In this document: in pieces, positions 24,455-34,494 of the stretch
Layout of the letters: each line of letters opens with the position of its first letter
Position numbering within the stretch: the stretch's first letter is position 1
Origin: CAYJAZ01 sp964370095
Lineage (GTDB): Bacteria; Desulfobacterota; Desulfovibrionia; Desulfovibrionales; Desulfovibrionaceae
Length of the DNA: 59,262 nucleotides
Direction of reading: 5' to 3'
Assembly: GCA_964370095.1 (NCBI GenBank)
Contig: CAYJHJ010000003.1
Coordinates: forward strand, 1 to 59,262
The notes under the pieces: model-generated
Databases searched by the model: none
What the model was told of the DNA's origin: nothing
Seen by the model: the letters and a program-made list of their open reading frames with translations, nothing else
Made by a program: the position numbers and the translations under genes

Positions 24455-25450
24455 ATGGAAAAAAAATTGGCTAATATAGTTGTTTTGGCAACAGGCGGAA
24501 CAATAGCAGGCACAGCTTCTTCTGATTCAAATTTAACTGAATATCGTGCGGCAACTTTATCTGCCCAAGATTTGATTGATGCAGTTCCCTTCATAGCAGA
24601 AATTGCAAATGTAAAAGCTGAACAAATTGCAAATGTTGCAAGTGAGAACTTTACTTTTGATATTCTTTTAAAGCTTGCTAAAAGAATAAATGAAATTTTA
24701 TTGCTAGAAAATTGTGATGGCATTGTTGTTACGCATGGCACTGATACTTTGGAAGAAACAGCTTATTTTCTAAACCTTGTTGTAAAAAGTAATAAACCTG
24801 TGGTTATTGTGGGATCAATGCGTCCTGCAACTGCAATAGGGGCTGATGGACCACTTAATCTTTTGAATGCCGTTGGTGTTGCAGCAAGTAAAGAAGCCTC
24901 AAATAAAGGTGTTTTGATTGTGCTTGACGGGCAAATTATTGCAAGCCGTGAGGGCACAAAGTCAAACACTTTATCAACCGAAACTTTTAGGGCACACGAA
25001 CTTGGCTCATTAGGTTATGTTGTTGATTATAAAGCGGTTTTTTATCGTGATGTTACAAGAAAACATACTATAAATGCTGAATTTGATATAAAAGATATTG
25101 AAAAACTGCCAAGAGTTGACATAGTTTATGAATATCTTGATGCTTCGCCTATTATGTATCAAGCACTTATTGACAGCAAGCCCGATGGTATTGTAATTGC
25201 GGCAACAGGCAATGGTTGTTTGTCAAATTTAGCGGAAGAACTTTTTTCGCAAGCTGAAAAAAAGGGCATTGTGATTGTTCGATCTTCACGAACAGGCTCA
25301 GGCGTGATAACCAAAAGTTTACTTGATAATAAAAAAGGCTTTATAGCTTCTGATAATTTAAATCCGCAAAAAGCAAGAATTTTGCTTACTTTAGCACTTC
25401 TTACAACAAAAAATATAGCAAAAATCCGCATGATGTTTTCAAGCTATTAA
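24455..25450 (+). CDS. ansB: L-asparaginase (type II family)
   Basis: This 331-residue enzyme hydrolyses asparagine to aspartate and ammonia. Both threonine active-site motifs are present: LATGGTIAG near residue 10 and VTHGTDTLEETAYFL near 92, with GSMRPATAIGADGPLNL after. Unlike many type II enzymes it has no signal peptide, so it acts in the cytoplasm. It is in an operon with aspartase, giving a two-step asparagine to fumarate route with two ammonia. Confidence 0.92.
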   Translation: MEKKLANIVVLATGGTIAGTASSDSNLTEYRAATLSAQDLIDAVPFIAEIANVKAEQIANVASENFTFDILLKLAKRINEILLLENCDGIVVTHGTDTLEETAYFLNLVVKSNKPVVIVGSMRPATAIGADGPLNLLNAVGVAASKEASNKGVLIVLDGQIIASREGTKSNTLSTETFRAHELGSLGYVVDYKAVFYRDVTRKHTINAEFDIKDIEKLPRVDIVYEYLDASPIMYQALIDSKPDGIVIAATGNGCLSNLAEELFSQAEKKGIVIVRSSRTGSGVITKSLLDNKKGFIASDNLNPQKARILLTLALLTTKNIAKIRMMFSSY

Positions 25451-25478
25451 TTTTATATCTACTTTTAAGGAAAAAATC

Positions 25479-26747
25479 ATGAATATTGATCAATTGATAA
25501 TGGCTGTAAAGAATGAACTTGTGCCTTCACTTGGCTGCACAGAACCTGTTGCTGTTGGGCTTGCTGTTTCAAATACTTGTATACACTTAGAAAACGCACC
25601 AACTCATTTGCATTTACGTGTAAGCTCCAATGTGTTTAAAAATGCCTATTTTGTAACAATTCCCGGCACAAAAGAATCAGGTATTCCTATTGCTGCAAGC
25701 CTTGGTTATTTGCTTGCCAAGCAGGGGAATACTATGGAAATATTTGCAGATGTTACACCAGAGCTTATTGAAAAAGCACATGAGTATATAAAAAATGACT
25801 TTGTTGAAGTTGAATTTATAAAAGATTCGCACCTTTTAATAGAAGTAACTGCAACTAACGAAAAAGAAAAAGTATATTCAATCACTTATGATAGTCATGA
25901 CAAAATAGTTCATCTAGAAAAAGATGGGAAAACTCTTATAGATGTCAAAACCGAATTGCATAATAAGAAAGATACTGAAATTATGGCTATGACTATAAAA
26001 GATCTTGTAAAGATTGCTGAAACAGTCCCTCTTGAAAAGCTTGAATTTCTTCAAAAAGCTATTGAAATGAATGTTGAAGCTTCAAACGAAGGATTAACGC
26101 ATGATTATGGCATGAAAATTGGCAAAACTATGAAAAGAATGATAGATAATAATGAAATAGCAAATGATATGGTCTATTATGTGAAGATGATAGTTTCTGC
26201 TGCAGTTGATATGCGTATGGGCGGAGGGCCAAAAGCTGCCATGACTATGCTTGGTTCGGGTAATCAAGGTTTTGAATCAACTTTGCCAATCGTAGGTGTG
26301 TGCGATTTTTTAAAGCTTAGTCAAGAAAAGAAATTGCGCGCTCTTTTTATGTGCTATATTATTTCCATGCGTGCAAAAGCTCCTGTGGGGCTTTTATCGC
26401 CAATTTGCAGTGCCTTATTCACAGGTTCAGGCGTGGCGGCGGCAACAGCATGGCTTTTAGGGGCAAATCAAAGCCAAATCGAAGGGGCCATGCAAAATAT
26501 TTATTCAAATTTATCGGGTATTATGTGCGATGGTGCAAAAGACAGTTGCTCTTCAAAAATTTCCACTTGTGCAAGTGAGGCAATTTTGGCTGCAAAACTG
26601 GCTATGAATGGCAGTGCCCCCAATGCAACAGATGGTATTGTGAGTGAAAATATTGAGCATACTTTGGATAATATAGCCCGCGTTTCAAAAGAAAGTTTAA
26701 AAGATGTAGATTTAAATCTTATAGATATTATGATGAATAAAGCATAA
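25479..26747 (+). CDS. cyuA: L-cysteine desulfidase (CyuA/YhaM, UPF0597 family)
   Basis: This 422-residue member of the serine-dehydratase-alpha-like family uses a 4Fe-4S cluster rather than PLP. Cluster-type cysteines are visible in LGCTEPVA near residue 20 and in the pair MCDGAKDSCSSKIS near 350. These enzymes degrade L-cysteine to pyruvate, sulfide and ammonia in anaerobes. It is the third gene after aspA and ansB, 28 bases on, with an AAGGAA site, so the operon channels Asn, Asp and Cys to fumarate, pyruvate, ammonia and sulfide. Confidence 0.9.
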   Translation: MNIDQLIMAVKNELVPSLGCTEPVAVGLAVSNTCIHLENAPTHLHLRVSSNVFKNAYFVTIPGTKESGIPIAASLGYLLAKQGNTMEIFADVTPELIEKAHEYIKNDFVEVEFIKDSHLLIEVTATNEKEKVYSITYDSHDKIVHLEKDGKTLIDVKTELHNKKDTEIMAMTIKDLVKIAETVPLEKLEFLQKAIEMNVEASNEGLTHDYGMKIGKTMKRMIDNNEIANDMVYYVKMIVSAAVDMRMGGGPKAAMTMLGSGNQGFESTLPIVGVCDFLKLSQEKKLRALFMCYIISMRAKAPVGLLSPICSALFTGSGVAAATAWLLGANQSQIEGAMQNIYSNLSGIMCDGAKDSCSSKISTCASEAILAAKLAMNGSAPNATDGIVSENIEHTLDNIARVSKESLKDVDLNLIDIMMNKA

Positions 26748-26796
26748 AAAAGACTTAAGAATAAAACCTATAAAAGGAAGAAATTGTTTTAATCTT

Positions 26797-29784
26797 CTAG
26801 TTTTTTTGTGTTAAAACTTCTAAGCTTTTCTTCTCGTGTATATCAGAAGTTTTTCCTATGCAGAATAATGGAATATTATCATCATCATATATTATTTTAT
26901 AATCAATTCTAAAATAGCGCTCATCGCCACCTGAAACATTAAATTCAACTTCAACAGGGTAATATACGCCATCTTCCATGGCTTTTACAAATTTCATAAA
27001 TTTTTCAAGATAAGCGTCTGTAACAATATTTCTGTCAATAATACTTTTTGGGAAATCCATTTTTTCTGTGGGTAAATCAAGAAGCTCTCTTCCTTTTCCA
27101 AAGAATTGAATGGTTTTTCTTCTATTATTATAAACCCAGAAAAATTCAGCTGCAATTTCTGAAATTGTGTTGAATAAGGTTTTATCTGAAACTTCATGGA
27201 AGAAATATTCCTGCGCCCATTCAGCTTCGCCTGTTCCTGCAAGTTGAGGGCGTAAATCTCTCACATATGCTGCAACTAAAAAATCACCATCTTCGCTTTT
27301 CACATCAAGCCTTACAAGAGTAACCTCACAAGGAATTTCATCACCGTTTAGCTTTGTGTGCATCCAGTTAATTTTCATCATGCCTTGATTTCTGGCTTCA
27401 CTTATATGTTCAAATATAATATCGTGTGAAAGCCTTCCGTCAGGCTGATACTTTGGTGAAAGCATTAAGAATTTTTCAAGATATTCCTCTTTACTTTCAA
27501 GGCCGAAGAGTTTAACAGCATAATCATTACACATAACATTTTCACGCTTATGATTCCATATAGTAACGCAAAATGGCAGTGAATCAAGTATGGAGTAAAG
27601 CTCATCATACTTAATGCTAAAGTTTTTTCGTGTTGATTGTCCAATGATATTTGTTGTTGAAACAAGATTTTTTTCATGCTTATCATAAATCAATGCAAAT
27701 TCGTCTAAAGGAAGAGGGCGATAAAAATAATAGCCTTGACCATAGGTGCAACCTAAATCTTTTAATAAAGCAACTTGTTCTTCTGTTTCAATACCTTCAG
27801 CTACGCAAGAAGATTTGCCAAGTTCTTTAATTGTTTTGATGATATTTCTTACTACTGTTCTGTTTTCTGCACTTGTGGTAATGTTGTCTATAAGCCCTTT
27901 ATCAATTTTAACTTCGCTAAATTCAGCTAAAGTGAGCATAAGCAGGTTTGAATGTTTTGCACCAAAGTCATCAAGTGAAACTTCAAAGCCAAGCTCTCTA
28001 AGATTTGAAATTCGCCTTCTAAAAAAGTCAAAGTCCATTTTATCAATGCTTTCAGTAAGTTCAATTTTGATAAACTGATGAGGAATTTGGTATTTTGCAC
28101 AAGTTTTTACAATTTCATCAATAACATCATAGGCAATAAATGTAACACGAGAAAAGTTAACAGCTAAAGGAACAATAGAGTTTTCATTTTCTATGCGTTT
28201 TTGCAAGAATTTGCAAACTTCTTCCAAAACAAAGAAGTCAAGATACCTGACTGTGCCTTCGTTTTCATAAATAGGAATAAATCTGTCAGGTGAAACCGGT
28301 TTTCCATCAGTTCCAAATTTTCTTACCAAAGCCTCAGCAGAAGCAATTTCGCCAGTGGAAAGATATACTTTTGGTTGCAAGACTATATAGAATTGCTTGT
28401 TGCTGATTTCTTTAAGTATTATTTCAACAGGATTTGATCGTGATTGAACTCTATCAGTAACTTGAGATTTATAATAGTTTTGCTTGTCAGAATACATTAT
28501 ATCCATGGCTTGCGTAAGCCCTTGGCGTATATCTATTTTTTTATCCTGCCAAACTGCGCCGATTGCAAAGGAAAATTCTTTATTGTCTTCCACTTCTTTT
28601 CGTATTTTTAAAACCACATTTTCAAATCTTTCGTGTGAAGTGTTTGGAAAAAGCCCAATAAATTCATCACCTGAAATTCTAAATAAATCTTTTCTGATAT
28701 GTTTTTCTAAAGTTTGGGCTACAGCTTTTAAAACATTATCGCCGTATTGTTCACCATAAAGCTCATTGAGTTTTTTAAGGGCATTTATGTTCACATGTAT
28801 ATAACCCAATGAATTGAGTGAATTTGGTTTAAGCTGTTCTAATCTCTCAAGGTATTTGTTTCTGTTGTTTAGCCCGGTGAGAACGTCTGTATATGAAAGA
28901 TGTTCAAGCAGTTTGAGCGTTTTACTTTTTTTAATATCATCGGCAACAAAGATAATAACTGATTGAAGAAGAGTAAGGTCTTTTATATCTCTTTTTGGGT
29001 TATCAACCCCCATAAAGTAGGTGGTTACATTATTGGATTTTATGGGAACCAGTTGAATTGAAGTGCAATTTGTATCGTGCAGGATTTTATAAAGCTCAGA
29101 ATTATGATCTAACTCTTTTTCAACATCATCTAAGGAGAATTCACAATCTCGATTAAAGCCTTCTAAAATTGGCTTTAAGGCTTCAGAGCTTAAAATTGGC
29201 ATATCATCGATGGTGGCAATTTCAGGGGTGATGCACCATTCGTAAATATTTTTTGCAGTATTATTTTTCTGGTTTATTTCAAAAAGGTAAGCCCTGTCAG
29301 CATCATAGAACTGGCACACAATTGAAAGCAGCTTCAGAATTGAAGTGTTAAGGTCATTATCTTCTATAAGTGTGTGCACACATTCAATTAAAGTTTCTTC
29401 GGCAGATATAATTCGTGAAAGTGATTCAATTTCTTTTTTCTGCTCTGTGGCATCAAAAGCAAAAGTAAGCTTAAGCTTTCTGCCGTCAGCGTGATGGATT
29501 GAATCTATATGTGAGTAATATTTTTTATTTTTTTCATTTTGAATTTCAGTATAAAGTTTTTGCCCATCTTGTAGAAGATGGTTGTTACAAATACTGCAAA
29601 TTTCATTTTTTCCATGAAGGAATTGGTGGCATTTTTGCCCGGGAATAAATGTAGAAGAATAGGGGGTGAAAGCTGCTCTTGCATTATCATTAACGTATAA
29701 TAGTTCAAGTGTGTCTATGTCGACAACATAGCACATACCATCAAAATTATCTAAGGCCAGTTCAGCAAAATTTTTGAAATCCAT
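26797..29784 (-). CDS. Cyclic-di-GMP protein with PAS, GAF-like, GGDEF, EAL and C-terminal PAS domains
   Basis: This 995-residue cytoplasmic multidomain protein has, in order: an N-terminal PAS-like domain (1-115, with CHQFLHGKNEICSIC, a possible metal or redox Cys site), a GAF-like region (120-290), GGDEF (about 300-455), EAL (about 465-715), and two PAS-like domains (about 745-875 and 890-985). The GGDEF motif reads R-I-S-G-D-E-F, so cyclase activity is possible but not certain. The EAL half keeps EALVR, the Asn of LAVNFSR, ELTES, the D-D pair of LDDFGAKHSN, KIDKGL and EGIETEEQ, so it should be an active phosphodiesterase. It likely tunes motility or attachment in response to small ligands or redox. 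It stands alone, convergent with the cyuA operon. Confidence 0.9.
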   Translation of the reverse strand: MDFKNFAELALDNFDGMCYVVDIDTLELLYVNDNARAAFTPYSSTFIPGQKCHQFLHGKNEICSICNNHLLQDGQKLYTEIQNEKNKKYYSHIDSIHHADGRKLKLTFAFDATEQKKEIESLSRIISAEETLIECVHTLIEDNDLNTSILKLLSIVCQFYDADRAYLFEINQKNNTAKNIYEWCITPEIATIDDMPILSSEALKPILEGFNRDCEFSLDDVEKELDHNSELYKILHDTNCTSIQLVPIKSNNVTTYFMGVDNPKRDIKDLTLLQSVIIFVADDIKKSKTLKLLEHLSYTDVLTGLNNRNKYLERLEQLKPNSLNSLGYIHVNINALKKLNELYGEQYGDNVLKAVAQTLEKHIRKDLFRISGDEFIGLFPNTSHERFENVVLKIRKEVEDNKEFSFAIGAVWQDKKIDIRQGLTQAMDIMYSDKQNYYKSQVTDRVQSRSNPVEIILKEISNKQFYIVLQPKVYLSTGEIASAEALVRKFGTDGKPVSPDRFIPIYENEGTVRYLDFFVLEEVCKFLQKRIENENSIVPLAVNFSRVTFIAYDVIDEIVKTCAKYQIPHQFIKIELTESIDKMDFDFFRRRISNLRELGFEVSLDDFGAKHSNLLMLTLAEFSEVKIDKGLIDNITTSAENRTVVRNIIKTIKELGKSSCVAEGIETEEQVALLKDLGCTYGQGYYFYRPLPLDEFALIYDKHEKNLVSTTNIIGQSTRKNFSIKYDELYSILDSLPFCVTIWNHKRENVMCNDYAVKLFGLESKEEYLEKFLMLSPKYQPDGRLSHDIIFEHISEARNQGMMKINWMHTKLNGDEIPCEVTLVRLDVKSEDGDFLVAAYVRDLRPQLAGTGEAEWAQEYFFHEVSDKTLFNTISEIAAEFFWVYNNRRKTIQFFGKGRELLDLPTEKMDFPKSIIDRNIVTDAYLEKFMKFVKAMEDGVYYPVEVEFNVSGGDERYFRIDYKIIYDDDNIPLFCIGKTSDIHEKKSLEVLTQKN

Positions 29785-29889
29785 TTATGCTCCCCTCTAA
29801 AAACCTTAAGGAAACTAAGATTTATATAATATAGTTGATTTTATATTAAAATACAATAGGAAAAAGCACAAAAATTAAAGTAATTTCGC

Positions 29890-32271
29890 TTATTCGATTA
29901 TTACATGCTCAAGATATAAAGAGAGCACGGCTATAGCCCTATCACAAAGAGTGAAAACAGGAATTTTGGCATCCTTCAAAGCTTTTCTTAAAGCATCAAA
30001 TTGCACGCCTCCGTCAATAACTGTGATAATGGGTTTATCACTTTCTTGATTAAGTTTTACAAAAAGATGATAGAGTGAATTTTCTGCTTTATAGTAATAT
30101 TGCTGATTATCAGGAGTATCAAGGCTATGGGTTACTGGAGATAGAGGATCAAGACTTATGACAAGAGCATCAATATTTTCATCTTCTATAGCAAGTTTTG
30201 CCATAATGGCGTGCACCTCATCATTTGATGAGGGGTTTATATCAAATGGGTTATTGACGTGAACAAGCTTTGTAAGGCCTTTTTCATCAATGATTTCTTG
30301 CATCTTTTTCTTAGTTTCATCGCAAAAAGAGCCAAGGCTAATGGTGTATTCATCCGATTGAATAGAGTCAGCCATGCCAACAGCCTCAAAGCCTGCACCG
30401 CTTATGGCTGCAATGCGTTTGCCATTGATTTTTTTGCCTGCTAAAGATTCAGCAAGTAAGACAAGATCTTGAAATTCAGTGAAAGTTCTTGCCACAATGC
30501 CGCCTGCTTGCTTTATGCTTGATTCGCAAACAGTGTAATCACCGGCTAAAGAAGCTGTGTGCCCGCTTGTAGCGTCTTTTCCCTCCAAGGTTCTTCCTGC
30601 TTTATAAAAAACAACTTGTTTACCTTTTTTAACTGCCTTTTTAACTGCTTTAACAAAAGATAAACCATCTAAATCTTGAAAGCCTTCTGCATAAACGGCA
30701 ATAGTGTTAATTTTGTCTGACTTTTCAAAATATTGCAACATATCACCAAGGCTAAGATCTGTTTGATTACCCATTGAAATTAAATAAGCAGGGTTTATTT
30801 CGGGCACTTGATTCAACCTATTCAATAAAAATGCACCACTTTGACTTATAAGAGCAAGCGAGCGTGGTTTTGTGTTTTTATAGGGTAGAAGAGAAGTCAT
30901 TTTCTCTTGTGGTATAAACCAAGTGTCATAGTTTCCGTGCCTTGAAATAACACCCATGGAGTTTGCTCCAAGAAATACAGGAGATTGATTCCCTAAATCT
31001 TGATGGGCTTTTTGGATTTCTTCTATCATTTTTTCAGCAAGCTTTTTGCTTTCTTCTGTTTCGCCAAGACCACCCGGAATTAAAAGCACGCTATTAGCTT
31101 TTTTATATTGAATAACATCATTTACTAAGGCAGGCACATGCTTGGCATCGATAGCAACAACTAATAAATCTAAAGTGTTATCAACCTCTTTGATATCAAC
31201 AACTGTTTTTATGCCTGTTTCGTCTTCCTCTTTTTTAATAAGCACAATATTTTCTTTTTTATAGCCTGCATCTAAGATGTTTTCTAAAATAACTCTGCCA
31301 AAATTTCTTCTTGTTGAAGAAACACCGATAATTCCAATTGATTTAGGATGTAAAAGACAATCAATTTGCCCAAGCGGTCTTTGCGGCAATGTTTTTTCCT
31401 GCAAAGAAAATTTGCAAAGCCCGTCAAGCGGCACCATAAGAAAATCTGTGAAGGCAAAAGGGTTTATTTCAAGCTCTTCTATAATGTATTGAGATTCTTT
31501 GTTTAAAGGTGAAAAATAATTGCCCATTTGTATGAAGGACTCAAAACATTCTATAAGTTGATCGTCTGTAACAATGCGTTGCTGCCCACGTGTGAGGCCG
31601 GCAAGCTTTTTATAGGAAATAGTTTTTTTATAGAGTTTGAAGAAGCTTTTGCCATCAGTCATTTCAGTTGGCGCAACAACAATAGCTTGCCCTTTTCTGA
31701 AGCGCTCGGCATAAAGTTCGGTGTCAGTTCCGCCAAGCCCTGCAGAAATCACCATGCCAAATTCTCTTGTTCTTCTAAGTCCTACAATAAGTTCATTGCC
31801 AAAACTTGAAGAATCTGGCGGCATAAACTGCACTTGCAAAATTCCGCGTATGTCTTTTGAAATGGCTTCCCGAAGTTCTTCATTATAAAGGTTTTGATAG
31901 TCTTTGGGGGCATGGCTTCTGTTTCTTTCAATAATTTCAGCATATTTTTCAGGAACTTCTGTATACATTCTTCTTAAAGCAGAAAGAACTTTTTCGCTTT
32001 GCTTTTCAACTATACGCACGCCGCCTACTTCGGTTTTGTGCATGATGGTTGGTGAAACAATTTTTAAAACAGTTTTTTCACCCGGCAAAAGCATAAGTTC
32101 ATCTGGGTTTGGCTTAATATTCTTTGAAAGGAAAATTGACTTTGGTGGAGTGTCAGAGCCTGAAAGAGAAAGTAAATCATATACTTCATGCTCAAAAAGT
32201 AAAAAGCGGCCCTCTTCTTTTGCATGATGAAAAAGCTCTTCAATTTTTTTATAATTTACAAGCAATGACAT
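29890..32271 (-). CDS. ADP-forming acyl-CoA synthetase (NDP-forming acid-CoA ligase, fused subunits)
   Basis: This 793-residue protein has an N-terminal ATP-grasp domain (about 5-250, with LKIVSPTIMHKTEVGGVRI and the strand FGMVISAGLGGTDTELYAERF). A CoA-binding Rossmann domain (about 300-420, SIGIIGVSSTRRNFGRVILENIL) and a succinyl-CoA-ligase-like domain follow, holding the phosphorylated histidine in SGHTASLAGDY near residue 575. The order is beta then alpha. Such enzymes make ATP from acyl-CoA, often acetyl-CoA, in fermenting anaerobes. It could also be a regulatory homologue, but the catalytic histidine and ATP-grasp residues look intact. Monocistronic. Confidence 0.87.
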   Translation of the reverse strand: MSLLVNYKKIEELFHHAKEEGRFLLFEHEVYDLLSLSGSDTPPKSIFLSKNIKPNPDELMLLPGEKTVLKIVSPTIMHKTEVGGVRIVEKQSEKVLSALRRMYTEVPEKYAEIIERNRSHAPKDYQNLYNEELREAISKDIRGILQVQFMPPDSSSFGNELIVGLRRTREFGMVISAGLGGTDTELYAERFRKGQAIVVAPTEMTDGKSFFKLYKKTISYKKLAGLTRGQQRIVTDDQLIECFESFIQMGNYFSPLNKESQYIIEELEINPFAFTDFLMVPLDGLCKFSLQEKTLPQRPLGQIDCLLHPKSIGIIGVSSTRRNFGRVILENILDAGYKKENIVLIKKEEDETGIKTVVDIKEVDNTLDLLVVAIDAKHVPALVNDVIQYKKANSVLLIPGGLGETEESKKLAEKMIEEIQKAHQDLGNQSPVFLGANSMGVISRHGNYDTWFIPQEKMTSLLPYKNTKPRSLALISQSGAFLLNRLNQVPEINPAYLISMGNQTDLSLGDMLQYFEKSDKINTIAVYAEGFQDLDGLSFVKAVKKAVKKGKQVVFYKAGRTLEGKDATSGHTASLAGDYTVCESSIKQAGGIVARTFTEFQDLVLLAESLAGKKINGKRIAAISGAGFEAVGMADSIQSDEYTISLGSFCDETKKKMQEIIDEKGLTKLVHVNNPFDINPSSNDEVHAIMAKLAIEDENIDALVISLDPLSPVTHSLDTPDNQQYYYKAENSLYHLFVKLNQESDKPIITVIDGGVQFDALRKALKDAKIPVFTLCDRAIAVLSLYLEHVIIE

Positions 32272-32471
32272 AAAAACTCCCTATAATTAAATCATGTAAA
32301 AACCATTAAAATGAGTATAGGGAAATTTAATATTTTTGCAAGTAATGACTCTTTATAGTTTATATTTTGCATAGTTAAATAAATTATCATAAAATCTATC
32401 ACCTTTAAAGTATTGCTTTTTTTTAAATATTTTGATATTTTTTAATTTGGGTTTTAGAAGGAGACATTTTT

Positions 32472-33591
32472 GTGTTTATAATGCAAGAAAAAAAAGAAAG
32501 AACTCATCTTAAAAAAGCCAAAAATACTCAGGCTATAAATGAAACGGACTTGTTTAAAGCCTGTGAAACGGGTGCTTCAATCGTAGTAAAAAATTATTTT
32601 GATGCATTAAAAAAAGATGAGCTTCAAATTAATATTGAAACAATAGGTGTTCTATGCTTTATTTTGGCTTGTAAACACGGTCGCTATGAAATTGCAAAAA
32701 TTTTGTTGAAAGTTGGTGTTGATGTTGATTGCTGTGATGAATTAAAGGTGCGTGCTTTAGAGCATGCTATTATTAATGGGCACACTGAAATTATTCGACT
32801 TCTTATAAAACATAATGCAGATATTGACTCTCCTGATGCGTATGGGCAATACACGCCAACAATGCTTGCAATACAGCAAAGAAATTATGAAATNNNNNNN
32901 NNNAATAGTTCACCTTTTTATAGAAAATGCAAATCTTCACACCAAAGATAAAAAGCGTGAAGATGTTTTTGATATGGTGCTCAATGATCCTAATATCAGC
33001 CTGAATATAAGGGCAATTTTTTCTTCACATATCAACACAAAAGAAGAATATAAGCAAAGGCAAAAGATTCAAACAATTCTAAATACACAGAGTGAACTTA
33101 TCAGTAAGATGACCAAAGAAGAAATGATTAAATTCATGTCAAAAAATGAAATCAATAAAGAAGAAGTGTATCATTTTGTTTTCAATAAAAAACATGAACA
33201 TATTTTGGTTAGCTTAATCAACAATACAGATTTTGTAAATGAATTAAAAATTGTTCCAACAGGGTATGATCAAGCATATCCATTCTTTTTGCTTACAGTT
33301 AAAGAAAATCTTATAAAAGTTACAACTGCCTTGCTTGAAAAAGGGGTTGATGTAAATTATCCTTTGCAGCAAATTAAAGGTTTTTTGCTTTCAAGGCATT
33401 TTTCTTCAAAAGAAGTAGGAGAGACTGCTTTACATATGGCTTATAAAGCTAGATATAATGAAATGGTCGAACTTCTTTTGAGTTATGACGCCGATGCAAC
33501 AATACGTGCCAAAAGTGGCGAAAGTGTTATTGACTTAGCAAAAAAAAGAAAAGATAAAAAAATGATTGAAAAATTAATTTCAGGAAATTAA
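32472..33591 (+). CDS. Ankyrin-repeat protein interrupted by an assembly gap
   Basis: One gene is split by ten N at 32894-32903; the reading frame differs on the two sides, as expected when the gap length is arbitrary. The N-terminal part has ankyrin repeats (LCFILACKHGRYEIAKILLKVGVDVDC, then ALEHAIINGHTEIIRLLIKHNADIDSPDAYGQYTP); after the gap there is a helical spacer, then at least two more repeats ending ETALHMAYKARYNEMVELLLSYDADATIRAKSGES. The start is GTG 32472, 8 bases after AAGGAG. No signal peptide. It probably mediates protein contacts, perhaps as an immunity or regulatory protein. The true length is unknown. Confidence 0.75.
32894..32903. other. Assembly gap (10 N)
   Basis: Ten N inside the ankyrin gene, most likely a scaffold join of unknown size. 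Ankyrin repeats at the break may have confused the assembly. Confidence 0.99.
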
Positions 33592-33600
33592 TTTTTTATA

Positions 33601-33642
33601 AAAATAAAACTATATATAACAAAAAATATATAGTTTTATTTT
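33601..33642. terminator. Bidirectional terminator between ankyrin and dtxR genes
   Basis: A perfect 17-bp stem, AAAATAAAACTATATAT with ATATATAGTTTTATTTT, lies between convergent genes with A and T runs on both sides. Confidence 0.8.
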
Positions 33643-33681
33643 ATTTTGAATATTTTATTAGTTTTCTTGAACTAAATTTTT

Positions 33682-34230
33682 TTATAGATATTTTTTAATT
33701 GTATTTATATTATCATCTTTATTTTTCTTGCTTTCTTCTTTTTGTTTTTGTGCTTCATTTTTTTCAGCTTCTTTTAGAACTTGCTTGCGTAATTCTTTGT
33801 ATTCTTCTTGCCAAGAGCTTATAGTGTCGCCCTTATCTTTTAAGAAAACAAGAAATTGCCCAAGTCTTCTTGTTGTTTCAAGTGGAACAACATGTTCAAG
33901 TTCGCAAGCAACACTGTCAGCCTCATCGGAAGATAGTTGCAAAATATTTTCAAAGAAATCTTTAAATATTTCATGGCGATGGATTAAATCTCTGCCAATT
34001 TTTTTTCCTTCTTCTGTGAGGTGAATAAGGCTATAAGGACTATATTCGATATAACCTAAGCTTTTAAGATTTTTTAGTGCGCTGGTTACGGTTGAGCGCG
34101 AAACCTGTGCTTTGTCTGCAATTGTGCTTGCACGTGCTGCGCCTTGCTGTTCTTCTTCAGAAAAAATAATTTCAATATAATTTTCTAATACTCTGGAAAG
34201 TTTTTTATCTTCAATTTTTGCGACGGTCAT
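33682..34230 (-). CDS. DtxR/MntR-family metal-dependent repressor, iron-type
   Basis: This 182-residue regulator has a winged helix (residues 10-75: ASTIADKAQVSRSTVTSALKNLKSLGYIEYSPYSLIHLTEEG) and a helical dimer and metal domain. The metal cluster ACELEHVV gives Cys109, Glu112 and His113. A cysteine here is typical of iron-sensing DtxR/IdeR, whereas Mn-sensing MntR has Glu in this place. It lacks the C-terminal SH3-like domain and instead ends in a Lys/Glu-rich tail. It lies at the head of the iron-linked locus, and a GTTAG-N6-CTAAC box sits 181 bases upstream, suggesting self-control. It is the natural reader of the six boxes in this window. Confidence 0.88.
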   Translation of the reverse strand: MTVAKIEDKKLSRVLENYIEIIFSEEEQQGAARASTIADKAQVSRSTVTSALKNLKSLGYIEYSPYSLIHLTEEGKKIGRDLIHRHEIFKDFFENILQLSSDEADSVACELEHVVPLETTRRLGQFLVFLKDKGDTISSWQEEYKELRKQVLKEAEKNEAQKQKEESKKNKDDNINTIKKYL

Positions 34231-34410
34231 GGAACTTCCTTATAGTTTTAGTTATAAAAAATTAATAGTTCTAGTATTTTTTAAACTTTATAATTTTAAA
34301 TTTTATGAATTTCTAAAACATTAATACATTTCAAATAAATCCGTTAGGATATTAATTAAAGTATAATATGTGAAAAAATTCATGTCAATAGCTTTTCATG
34401 ATATAATTTG

Positions 34411-34426
34411 GTTAGTAGCGTCTAAC
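34411..34426. promoter_or_regulatory. GTTAG-N6-CTAAC operator (iron box 4)
   Basis: GTTAG-TAGCGT-CTAAC is a perfect match to the shared 16-bp repeat, located between the MFS stop and the dtxR-type start, so it likely serves the regulator's own promoter. Confidence 0.65.
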
Positions 34427-34494
34427 TTTAAGCTTGTTCTCAGTAATTTTATCCCTAATAAACAAATTAGTTTGACCTGATTAGAAGAAAAAAT

